A stretch of DNA of 64,000 bases. Origin: Chaunax sp. Z400 (Eukaryota; Chordata; Actinopteri; Lophiiformes; Chaunacidae). The stretch is taken from positions 5,473,501 to 5,537,500 of the forward strand of contig CM075203.1 in the NCBI GenBank assembly GCA_037577475.1, in the 5' to 3' direction. The notes below the pieces were generated by a model that saw only the letters and a program-made list of their open reading frames with translations, did not search any database and was not told where the DNA came from. Position 1 is the stretch's first letter; every line of letters begins with the position of its first letter. Below are positions 13,331 through 24,985 of this stretch, one piece after another. Both the position numbers and the translations under genes were made by a program.

Positions 13331-15939
13331 GATCATAGAATTAGAGGGGACACATTTCCCATGGGAGTGCTCTCACTGTGATTACCTATAACACAGAGGT
13401 TAGAGCAGCTGAGGCGCAGAGAGGGGTTTTTAAATTGAGATGGAGGAAATTGCCCGGTTAAAAAAGTGCTTTTTTTAACAGGGCAATACGGCCGCCGATA
13501 AAATCACATTTTTCGGAGAGGTGAACGACTAGGGAGATTTTAGAGTAAAAAAAAAAAAATCTAATTTCACATAAAAGATATATTAGGAATGTGTCTTCAA
13601 GTGGGTAACTAGGAGTGACCCGTGAAAGAAATATAGCTTAATAACGCTGTTGCAGGAGTGTAAATCCCTTAGCAGCAAAAGCACAATAAAGCATCAACAG
13701 TTTGAGAATGACAAATGGATTTTGCCCTCAGGCATACACATTTCTTGGAGCAATTACAGTAGAGCTGGGCGATCTGACTAAGAAACATGAATGTCAGACC
13801 TTAATCAAATAAGAACCTTAGCAAAAAAAAGCATTGTTTCACAGTATTTATCTTGAAATAGCGCATTAATTGAAGCCGAGTCATCCGAAATCCATCGATT
13901 TTCCTCCTTCCTCCTTGTTTCTGTTCAACATGTTGCTCTCGGGGTTCAGGGAGGAAGAGTGAGGTGAGCAGAGCGGCAGATGGACCTGTTCATTAAACAA
14001 AATCCTGCTGCAGAGGCGCATCTCTAAACACAGCCGGGCAACATGTTCTCACGCAAGAGGGAGAAAGAGGACTCAAACTGGAGGCTCGCCCCTTCATTTT
14101 ACCAGTAGACACCCTGCAGCATCAGAAAGGGATAAATCACACGCCCGTCTCCAGGTCTGAGGATCGCCAGGGGAGCAGAGTTCCATAAATCACACTGATA
14201 TCAATAAGGGGAAGTGTCAGGCCCTGCCTCACGAGGTGAGAGTTTCACACGGCGATGCAGAAAACGCTTAAGGTTGCTTGGAGCAAAGTTTCAATCCTGC
14301 ATCAAGGCTGGATTATTTATTCATCTAGCTTAATGCCACTGCACTGATAGTTTAGCAGGAGAAGGGGGTGACATCTGTATCCTGCCGCACAACTGAGGGT
14401 AAGATCAGTCAGAGACGTGACAGTTGTAGATCGCGAGGTGTCCGAGATCGCTGCCCAGAGGTGCCTCGGTTTGTATTAGTAGGTGCACATGGAATACACG
14501 GTATATTAAAATTACATTTAACAATAGTGTCACATACTAAGATAAAGAAGAATCACTTTTCTAAGACGGAAACAGTTTAATTGTCGATATCAAAATGTCA
14601 AATGAAATAAATGTGTACTGATTGAAGCCTCTTTAACAAGAAGATGACAACAAGTTGCTGAAATCTTCTTTGAGACACTGCAAGTGATTTTCCTTGTCCT
14701 TTTCATAGCTAAAATACAGCCCTTATGTCAGCACACCATCTGCGCCCTGAGGCCTTCGGAGTTCAATGCTAAAGAGCAAAGAAGTCATTTGGCATCAGTG
14801 TCAGGTTCCCAAAGTGTCATCTTCACATACAATATCTCCATCTCTTTGCTGTCAGCTTGGCTAATGCTGCTTATCTGATCTGATTTGCAGTAATGTTACA
14901 GAACCAGGGCCCACAAGTTGTGGATCTGAGCCTTGATGGCCCTTTATTTTCGTCCATACTGCTCAGGCAAATTTGTTTTCTTCTCCGACACACCAGCGCG
15001 GTCCACATACATCCACATGATTTATTACATGCTCCGGTTTCCCTGTTAGGAAACAGAAGTGCTCCGACTCAGGCCAACTGGCAAAGAGTTTCATTACCAA
15101 ACCTATACGCCCAGTTTAAACCAGCTAAAACCTCTCATTCACACATATTCAAAGGAAGTGACTGAAATGGTAAGTCAACTTTTATGGGAGTCTGAAAGAG
15201 CCAGGAGATAATTCATTGGCTTTTGTCCCCCCCCCCGTTTGTTTTAGTGGCTGTCTGGGCAAGGCCAAATAAAAAATAGGCAGGTGAAGAAAAATCACCT
15301 CGGCACGCCGAGGAGAGAAATAAATCGTCTAAATGCACAAAATCCATTTAGACTCACAGGTGCGCGAGCATAGTTTTTGTGAAGTTGTGTTGCATGTCTT
15401 CTTTCATAATCTCTTTAATGTCACATAGTGTGGAAGTTGGCATTTGTCAGTGATTAATGAAAAAGCATTTTTCCCCTGCAGATATCAAAATGACAACAGC
15501 AGCCAAGCTCTAATTTTTGTAATGAATGTACTTCAATGCTCCCCCTCTCTCTCCTGTTTGGATGAGCAGCGACGAATGTGTGGCATAAATCTCCCCAAAC
15601 CTAGTAGAAGCAAGTAGAAACAGAGATACTGGAGGAGGAATGAGCTGCTCGGTATATCAGACATAAAGGGAGCATTCTTAAAGGTTTACCATTCCACCAG
15701 TAAATGAAGCTGGATGGCGGTGTGAAAGGTCAAACACTGTGCTAAATGTGCCCAGAGAGAAGGATGGTTAAATGAGACTTGGTTGGATTAATTCCACTGA
15801 GTGCTGCTTAGTGTTCTCACTCCATTCTGCCTCTTCATTCATAGACCTCACTGCTACACCTGCTGGCCATTTTTAAGTCTTGCCGCACCATCTGTGCTGA
15901 CACACTGAGCCGAAGGTGCCAGGAGTTATATTGATGAAA

Positions 15940-16110
15940 TGATAAATCTAAACCTAATCTTAATAATAGCCTTTAATCTTTGCTGCTGACATTATGGCAC
16001 CGGCGCGCCCATCATGTCGGCGGAAGGAATTTTTGTTTTGCATAAATCCATTCAGACGCTCCCGTTGCTATGGCCCCTGGCACCTTGGTCCTGTTCAAAC
16101 GGATAGGCCA
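15940..16110. promoter_or_regulatory. candidate conserved noncoding element
   Basis: The block combines AT-rich TAATCTTAATAATAGCC with a CpG-bearing CACCGGCGCGCCCATCATG segment and an RFX X-box-like half palindrome, GTTGCTATGGC, near 16064. It has no coding frame. It is regulatory-looking by texture only. Confidence 0.25.
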
Positions 16111-18165
16111 GAGCTTCAGAAACAAGACTGGCTCAGTGTTTGACAGGCAGCTTAAGAGGCTTATGCAGTCATGACACGAGGACGGAAGGTCATTGCGCAG
16201 ACGGCCGCCATCGACAGATAATCAACGTTGGCACAAGTGCATATTTGCATTGCGATGGAGGTGTTTAAAATCGAATTCTTTCCATTCCATTCGAACACTC
16301 TTTCCATTTGACATGAGACAACAGAGCTACAGGGCTCCAAAAACTGAACCACTATGTTTATTAAAAAATTATTCACCCCCAACATCTTATTATGTTTACA
16401 ACAGTAAATCACAGAGCAATTAAGCTTAACACTCTTGACACTGATTAACAGTTAAATTCAGCCTACGGGGCAAATCCTCACCCGCCACTGCAGAGACCCT
16501 GGATTTGATTTGTAGTAGCTGGACTGGGGTTTATTACAAGACACAAATAACTGGCCGTGCTCACCAGTGAGAAAGACAGCAGTGAACTGACTCCTGGTAA
16601 AGGTGGTGGGACCTGGGAGGGGAGGCATGAAGCTCCCACGTGTTATACTTGTTGGAGGTCGTCACTGGCAAATGAAAAGAGGTGGCTGGCAACATCGTTT
16701 GTTACTAGAGATTACCTCAAGGTTCGATGACCAAAAAGGCAAAGCAGGTATCTACCGCATGTCTGTTTGAGCCTCGGGGGGGCCCCTGAAGCTCCAGTCC
16801 TAAAGAATGAACTGGTTTGTGCAAATTAAGATGAAAATTTGGGAGGTAATGAAAATATTATGAACACATTATAACTGAGAAGACGAGGACCTTGAGCTGG
16901 GTTCTGGCTTGTTACCTAATCATGAAGTCTGGTCTTGAAAATCCAGAACTTTATTATTACTAAATGAAGGTATTTAATCAAATTCTGGATTTTGACACTC
17001 ATAACGGGGGGGGGGGGGACAATCTTAATACAAATTAAGGACACCTGATGTTTAGAGTCAAAATATCTTAATATAAAATAATGAAGTAATCCAGTGTGAT
17101 TCGGGGTTGTAAAAGAAAAAAACCCATCTTAAGCCAAACAGGTGTGAATTCATTTTCTTAGTAGCCTTTTATAATTATGCACAGAATGACTGTGATAACT
17201 TCTCATAACATCCTCACACATCTTTTCCTGGCACAGCTGTCACATGGATGTAGTGCCAGCCTGAAGCTTGCTTCAGAAAGACTTGTCACTGCCTCTCCAA
17301 TGCTCTGCGCTGTCAGTTCTCCTGACATAACTCGCCCTCATATGATTCTCATATGGGTTGATTCTGTCACCTCAGGAGAGGCACCAAACAATGAACTAGC
17401 ACCAGTTCCCACTGGCTCTAATTTCAGGTCGATGCGTGTATCCCATTTAAATGCATTTTCTTAAAATGCTTGACCACATGGTACTTAGCCAGAGGCCTGT
17501 CGAGGGCTTGTAGTGACTATGTATCTCTGAGCAGCAGAGCCAGATAGAGTGTTAGACTTCCTTGCCTTAGGCTATTGTGAATCAAGTGCATCCAAGTGGT
17601 TGATAGGCTTAGCATGGCTTCTAAAGTGAAAGAAAGCCACAGGGGCACTCCTGGGTTGGTTTCCTTCGCGAACTGGCAGAGTTACAAAAGTCTTTGTCTG
17701 AAACGAACTTAAACTTAAAAGGGAACTAAAACTGAGACACTAGAGCTATATGGGAAAATATCTACTGTATGCCTCAGTACAGATATTTGCAGCTGAAATG
17801 CATCGTGAACTACAAGAAAAGGCCTCATTTACAGATGGTGCCGGTGATGTCAACAAAACCCGCAAGGAGTCTGTGTACCCAGCACATCCCAACTGTATGG
17901 GCAGAGAATCATCAGACACTCGGAGGGGGGGATATGGTTTCCAACCACAGGACAAGAATAGAACAAATCAATAGAGCATTGTCATCCATCCAAACAGGTG
18001 GACAGAGGAAGAGGAGTAGCTTAGGTACGTCAAAATTGAATCCATAACGACATTTGGTGCTGATGAAATGAGCTTCTCATCTTAACTTGGCCTGCCCGCT
18101 AATAAACACGGCAGAAAAACACATCCAGTTGAGTTTCCAACAAAAGTTCATTCTCCTTTTCATCC

Positions 18166-18400
18166 CTTAGGTGTTGAGATTGAACTGACCAAATTTCACA
18201 TCCATTGGGTCAAATCTCTAGGAACCGTTTGTTAACATGCTAAGTTAAAAATGGCCGACTTCTTGTTGGGTTTAGGTCATGGCACCAAGAGGCTTTTTTG
18301 TAGATCTAGCGATGATACAGATGTGTACTAAATTTTGTACATCTAGGTGAAACACACAGCAGGGGCTGCTTCCTTGAAATTTTTTCTATTTTGCCACACC
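18166..18400. repeat. teleost interspersed repeat fragment
   Basis: Phrases such as TGACCAAATTTCACATCCATT, AAAATGGCCGACTTCTTGTTG and CTAAATTTTGTACATCTAGGT recall an abundant teleost dispersed repeat that contains 'aaatggccgacttcctgttgg' and 'aaatttcgtacatctaggt'. The match is recalled, not computed. Boundaries are approximate. Confidence 0.45.
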
Positions 18401-19084
18401 CAATCCTGAAACCCATATCACACATATAACACATATAACACACATTTACCCACACACAAACGGCTGAAACCCATTCCAATATCCCCCACCCACTTTGTGG
18501 CGGGGGTATAAGTTTGTGAAATACACAGGCATGTATATAAATGTGGTTTCATTTAGCAGAGGCACACTGAGGGAGATAGGAGATAAAATGTTTTCCTCGA
18601 TGGAGTATGCATTGTTCCAGTCCTGTATTACCACATATACCATCATCATATTCACATTCACTCTGTCAAAAACATCATTGTCCACTGTAAATTAGCATCA
18701 CCTCTCTAATTTCCTCTCTTATCTCATCAACAGACAGTTTTTACAGCCTTTAGACTTACGGTAACAGTGAAAGGGGGCGCGGAAGGTTCCAGGAACCTAC
18801 ACTGTGTGACTGCTTTTTATGTGATCAGTCTTGTTTGTGGGAAGTTTTCTTCTTCCATCCAGACTCACCATTAATCCCAGAGCCAGCAATAAGATACCTC
18901 AAAGAAAAGCACATTAGCGTGCCTCACAAGGGCAATGGTACCTTCAGTGATGCTATTTGTGGCTATGAATCTGGATCTAAGAAGACAATATAAAAGGGTA
19001 GAAGGAAGCGTGGGCAGGATAGAAAACATGTTATATTACTCGCTCTTCCAGCTCAGCCCACCACCAGACTGCTGTCAGGCTGGA

Positions 19085-19285
19085 GTGACGTTTGATGGAA
19101 AGCGCAGATGAGACCGCGGGAAACGGAGACCCAATTAGCGCGTTAGCGGGCCGCTGACCTCTGATGGCAATTTGATGACCAACAATAAAAGTCTCTTTGA
19201 TTCCAGCCGCTATTACACCGTGTGTCCATCATGTGGCTCAGGCACAGTGATGGAGCTGCAGTTTACTCCCACACTCACATGGCAC
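19085..19285. promoter_or_regulatory. candidate conserved noncoding element
   Basis: The sequence is compositionally complex and contains CCCAATTAGCGCGTTAGCGG, GCAATTTGATGACC, ACCAACAATAAAAGTC (a Sox/Hox-like core) and CATCATGTGGCTCAGG. There is no open frame and no repeat signature. The paired TTAGCG cores and the balance of AT cores with GC spacers are typical of conserved developmental enhancers. No alignment was available. Confidence 0.3.
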
Positions 19286-20322
19286 CATGAGCTTGTCTTA
19301 TAAGAATTTTGGAAAGAAAGCATGCTGATTGGAGGATGACATTAAGCCTCAGGTAGATGCTGGCAATCATCCACGCCGTTTCCATGTGTTTAAGTGGCAT
19401 TCAATAGAAAGACACTTATTGCAGTGATTGTTTTCCTGTCACATTGCTATAATTTGTCTTCTTTTTTTTTACTATGAATTATCGAGAGCATTGGACTGAT
19501 GAGGTTGTGTTGACAAAAAAATAATGAGCTATACATGAAAGAGAGACCATCTTCATTCGTCTTGTCCCTATTCATCTCACTTAAACAAGACTATTCTTGT
19601 AGTCTTGACAGGAAAACTCCATCCTGGCCTGGATGTGAATGTCTGCATTCATCTATAAGAGGGTATGTGTCAGTATGCTTGTGCATGTGATGAAGAAATG
19701 TAAATTTGCAGATCAAAAAAAAAAAGATGATTAAGTCAAAAATACAGGCTAGTCCCCCGTCTTATTCGATAAAAGCACCCTTCAATTGAGGCCGAAGAGA
19801 TACGCAGTATCACCTCCAGCATCTCCTCCCTTTTCCTGAAGGTCACAAGCCGACAAACGAGTCGGCCTTTTGTCGGGCCTCATGCCACGAACATTAGCAG
19901 GCTGAGGCAGGCCTTGCAAACATCAGCAAAAGAAAAAGCCTAGGTGCTAATACCCTGTTGAGAGTGTGTGAAAGACTGACACATTACATCTAAGAGAGAC
20001 CATGGGGAGGGATTGTGGAGCCAGGATGAAATTAATGGGAAAGATACAGTTAAAGTCCCTCAGTGACACTGCAGAATCAAGCTACTCTCTACACAAGCAT
20101 GCATCTTTAATTGATTGAGTCAAGACTTGAAGCCATGCAAGCAGCCAGTTTATGCAGCAGGTCAACTGCAGGTGGTATAAAAATTACCATCACCATCTGT
20201 TTTGGCTACACTGATCAGCAGGAGCCTAAATCCATGATCATTAATAAAGCTTATATCACAAGTGCACACTGACATTGCAAGCACACATAGGTGGTATTCA
20301 TTTATATTACCCTTTACACAAA

Positions 20323-20342
20323 TTATTATTATTATTATTATT
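20323..20342. repeat. (TTA)n microsatellite
   Basis: A short ATT/TTA trinucleotide run continuing into TATATTATTGATTATAATA. Confidence 0.8.
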
Positions 20343-20500
20343 ATATTATTGATTATAATAGAAGTCTTTGAGAGTGGTCAGCTGAAGATCAGAATATAAG
20401 GTGACCTGTAATCTGACCGAAAACGACTAATCCATGAAAAAGTTATACAGTAGGTTGTCGGCTCATGGTTTGTTTCCTCTACTCAATCTCAAAAAGGCAG

Positions 20501-20784
20501 GGTCCGTGTATCTTTTGGTAATTCGATTTTCATTTCAGAAACGGATATCGAAACAAGCGGTTATTTGATTTTTCGTTTTAAAATACAAAAGGGGAGAAGT
20601 GAAATTTTAAAAAAATGAAGCGATTTGATTTATTTTCATTTTCTGTTTGGAATAAGGAAAAATAAAATTACTAGAAAACAGAAACCAAAAACGGTCTGTT
20701 TTCATATAACCACTCTTTTTTTTTCTTCATTTTTTGATATGCGTTTCTGAAACAAAAATCGAATTACCAAAAGATACACAGACC
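20501..20784. mobile_element. palindromic MITE with long terminal inverted repeats
   Basis: The left end starts GGTCCGTGTATCTTTTGGTA. The reverse complement of the right end starts GGTCTGTGTATCTTTTGGTA. The inverted similarity continues for about 50 bases through AATTCGATTTT and TTTCAGAAACG with only a few mismatches, and more loosely inward (CGGTTATTTGA against TGGTTATATGA). The roughly 284-bp element has no coding capacity, so it is a non-autonomous DNA transposon. I could not identify a target-site duplication, so the superfamily is undetermined. Confidence 0.8.
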
Positions 20785-22917
20785 AGACAGGCTGCCCAGG
20801 AGAGAACGTATACTGTACATAATGAAGCCCTGCCTGGCACCTCATCCACAAAATCAAAAATCAATCTGAACCAAACCAGTCCATTTTATTTTGGAAAAAG
20901 TTTATTATAGTTTCCAAAAATCGAAGATGACATATTCAAATAGTTTTATTCAACTTATTACCCAAAACAGAAGATATTTACTAAAATATTAGAAATATGA
21001 AGATAGAGAGAGGCAGTAAATCTTCACCATTAAGAAGTTGAGAAAAGTGACTCAAATGGTCTCGACCTCTCATTTCAACTCATTACAGGTCAGTCCATTA
21101 AACAATGTTAATGGAAACAACAAATGAGTAAATAATAAAATGGACGATCACCCCAACAAGATGACGATGGCGATTATACAAACAAACGCATTAACCGAGA
21201 TAATAATGTGCAGATTAATCAATAATGAGGATAATCATTGGCTGCTGATGTAAACCTGACTAACAGGGACCACCCACACATTCGCGGTGGCTTTACCAAA
21301 CTGTTTGCTCTCCTACAAAGCATGCTTCCTGGCAACTCTTTTTGTTTTTTAATGTATTAGATTTGGGGGAGGGGAGGCAGCTGTTAGCTGGGCCCAGCTG
21401 TCAGTGACGGCTGGCGGAGATGAGAGGGGAGGAAGTGATTTTGAACAAACCTGTGCATGCACGGTCCCAAAGGAACATCGCGTTAAAGAATTCCCACAAA
21501 AGCCCAGATGACAGCTGGATATCTCTGTCTACCTCTACGTCTGCAGCATATCTGTACTCCCATGGACACATTCATTATGTTAGATACTGTGATGAAGGTG
21601 TGTAAACCATGATTGACTTGGCAGGGTAAAACTTTTGATGTCTTGATGATTTGCAATTTACTTTCGATGGTTGTGAAACATTTTCTTGAGACTTGGAGCC
21701 CTGTGTACACCTGAGAAAACCCATTTACATCCAGAACCTGTTGTGATCTCGATGTATTGTTGGTGTTGTATTGCATCCAAACACAATACAACAAATTGAA
21801 CAGGATAAACTGAGTTGAGGATTGAATTGATTAGGATTTATAGGCCAAAATTGTAGTCCTGAACTTTATTTTATGGGGCTAAAAAAAGTACAGATTTCGC
21901 AGAATGAAAATGAATTCAAAACAGTTTTTGCAGGGTCGTATCTTTTACCCTCCACAATTATCATGCATGAGGTGAATGAGGGAAGGAAATTGTGGTGGAG
22001 CTCAGTCAAGATGACAATGCAGATTTGATTTTTCTTCTTCTTTTTTTTGCTGTCAATGCGGTTTTAAAACCAGACATGGCTGGAACACTGTGGACTTTGC
22101 AAACCATTACAGAGGTCACTGGAAGCCAATATGCTTCATGACAATGCTGTAAGATGGACTGTTGATAAATTTAAGACTTGCATTTGTACTAACCTTTCTG
22201 GGATTATTCTAAAAAAAACAAAAAAACATTTGAAAGTATTGTCTGCCAGCTGAGCATTAGCAATTAAGTTCATTAACACTAAAGCCTCTGCTCATTGAAT
22301 TTTTGCAACAGAATTCCTCATATGACAAATGGCCTCTCAAAAGCCTTTCATGGACAATTTCCAATATTCCCTGCTGACAGAGTGATTCTGTGCTCAGAGG
22401 CAATGCAGCTGCCTCCCATCTCAAGCCACTGAGTCCAGAGCTAACCAATGCGTCCGGCTCCAAAGCCATCAGCTGGAAATGTTTTAATGAGCTGCATGAC
22501 AATTAGACTAGCTTGTAGCTATCAAAACACAAGTAAGAAGGCAATGCCAGAGTACAGGTTAGCTCGTGGGAGGGACGAGTGGGCCCCCTTGTACAGCTGG
22601 CCCACCTTAAATGGCCAGGAGAATATGTATTTTCTTAACTTTTATTTTTGATCATTCAAATGAATGTTTAGATACACAATAAATACTAAAACAAGTAGGA
22701 TTTCTTTTCTGAAAAAGGAAAAAGACAACATTCATTAAGCTACCGCCACATCATAAGTGATCTGCAGAAACATACACCGGTATTTATAGCTGAGTATTTC
22801 ACTCCACAGCAGATCTCAAACCAGTACTACTGGTGCCTCGCCATTCCCAAGGTGTTCCTTGGTGTTCCAAGGGTTCCAAGGTCCGATATTGCGGGATACT
22901 GTTGCAGGACAACACGC

Positions 22918-22958
22918 ATCGATTTGTAAGTTCAAACAAATAGAACTTACAAATCGAT
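22918..22958. repeat. perfect 16-bp inverted repeat (hairpin)
   Basis: ATCGATTTGTAAGTTC at 22918-22933 is followed by a 9-base spacer and its exact reverse complement GAACTTACAAATCGAT at 22943-22958. The arms are perfect. The function is unknown; it may be a fold-back transposon scar. Confidence 0.9.
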
Positions 22959-24784
22959 AGATGTACTTGATGAATCGACAGCGCAGCGCTCTGCTCTCGC
23001 TCTTGTTAAAAGTTAATGATCGCCCAGCAGTCAATCTCTCTCTCCCTGACATCAACTTGAAGATATAATAATGCAGCCAGGTAATTCAAACAAGATGGTG
23101 GTTTATTTTTTTAAATAGAGTTAAATATTGTGGTTCTATAAAGGATGGATGTATAGGTCTACACAATCCACAGCAAAAAATATAAAAAAAATCATAGTTA
23201 ATAGGACTATACTTTGTTTCGTTTTCACATGATGTGAGCAATACACCCATGTGTGTCCCTTGTAAAAAAATAAAATAATACAAACGGAGGCGGGTAAATA
23301 ATCAAATATTCCGGCATTGAAATTTTCTAAGTTTTAGAATGAGATTTAAAAGTCATTAAAAAAAAATCATAATCACCTAGAAGTGATAATCGCCTTCCAG
23401 AGAATAATATCAGTCATTTGTGTTTTAGTGAAACTTGTTGGGAAACCATCAAAGGAAGGCAAACAGTATAATTAAAAGGCCCAGTGATGGCGTGTTTGAG
23501 ATGTGACTGACAACAGGGTGAGTCAGAAGCACTAGTTTTTGGTTTCCTAGATAAAGCAGACTGAGGTTATCCTGGGGTTTCATGCTTGTCACTCTGGATC
23601 CCATCCCTCCACGTTCAGACTGGAGTAACTAGTGCGGTGACTAGAACGCAACCCAACAGTGTTTGGATGGAATGCATGACTAAGCCCAGGGGTGGCCTTA
23701 CCAGGAATTGAGGCCAAGTCTCTGCGGGTGAGGGTTCTGCCTGTGTGTCACAAATCTATGGCACAGGCGTAGGGCATTCCTCAGCCTTTATCCGTTCATC
23801 TTTTTCAACATTTAGTGATCCAAGGCTGGGGTAACAATGTGCGCCATACATGCATTTGTGCTACTTGTACATTCCAGATATGTGGAAAAAATAAACTCTT
23901 GTTTCATCTGCTCTATAAATCCTTGGCAGGATTGAGACTTCCAAGTCCTGACAAAGCCCAAAGAGAAAGAATACAAGCATACAAGGATGACTAAAAAAAA
24001 CTCAAGCAACATGATCAAGGCAGGGAGGACAGCTCCCCCACAATTCAAACAGAATTCATTTTGCCTTTAAATTCTTAGTTTTTTTGTCCATCACATCTGG
24101 CTGTCAGTGTTGGCGTTTGTAGGTTTCGGTGTGTCAGATTTGACACAGTTCCCCTTCAGCGGCTTTGGGCTGTAGCTAACCATCCACGTATCCCACCAGG
24201 GGAGCATCTTCTTCAGATCCCCTTCGACAATATGACAACACTGATCCCTCTCATCGCCGTACCCTGCAGCACTCAGGAGAGACTTACAGCCTGAAGCATC
24301 TGATTGGAAAAAGCGTGACGAATACTATCGGAAGAGAGTCTATAAATGCAGTTGCCTTTCTGTAGTGGGAACCTGAGGCATGTAGGAATTAGTAACTACT
24401 GCTTCTCCACATGCTGCAAACCACCATCGCCAAAAGTTTCCAGAGGGTAACAGCACATCACATTTGATGACATGCACAATTGGAGGACTAGAATCCGGAA
24501 CTTTATGCGCCTGGAGACACTGTCATGTTTCTCTGCACCAGTGACCAACACGGGAGCCATGCCTCGTCAATCACAAACTGACAGATCAAGGCTGCATGCC
24601 AGAGGGGACGAGGCAGCCTTCCTCTGGTCCTTACAAATTAAAGGGTTCGTTCATCTTTGCATAGATGTTGAAGACCATGCTGCATATGTGGTGGCGTTTA
24701 AGAAGAAAGAGCTTGGCAGAGAGGCAAAATTAAAGTGTTCTCCAGAATTTATAGTGTGCAAGAGATGAAAAATGAAATGGTTTT

Positions 24785-24985
24785 TATGCATATAAACCCA
24801 ATTAACTGCTCAAACAAAGAGAATTCCTTCCTCGCCTCCTAAATTGTGAGCAATGCAGACCTTTTCGAGCCATTTTATGGTATGACTATAATTTATGCCA
24901 CCTCCTGAGCAGCGCTCGCAGACTGTGTCTCTTGTGTAGCCCCAGCTTCACGCCGGCGGAATCTCGGGAGGAAGAAAAGAGCCAG
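24785..24985. promoter_or_regulatory. candidate conserved noncoding element
   Basis: The block includes CCCAATTAACTGCTCAAACAA, GAGCCATTTTATGG and GACTATAATTTATGCC, followed by a CpG-bearing segment (CAGCGCTCGCAG, CACGCCGGCGGAATC). It is complex, non-repetitive and frame-free, so it is enhancer-like by texture. Confidence 0.25.

Larger units (their letters stand above)
12491..18165. other. gene-free DNA with candidate regulatory blocks
   Basis: No recognisable exon. The frames are short and domain-free. Two blocks stand out from the AT-rich background and are listed separately (13130-13330 and 15940-16110). A 13-base G run lies at 17006-17018. Otherwise nothing is seen. Confidence 0.55.
18401..20500. 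other. gene-free DNA
   Basis: No coding exon is recognised. The stretch holds one enhancer-like block (19085-19285) and a short TTA microsatellite (20323-20342). Otherwise it is unremarkable AT-rich sequence. Confidence 0.5.
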
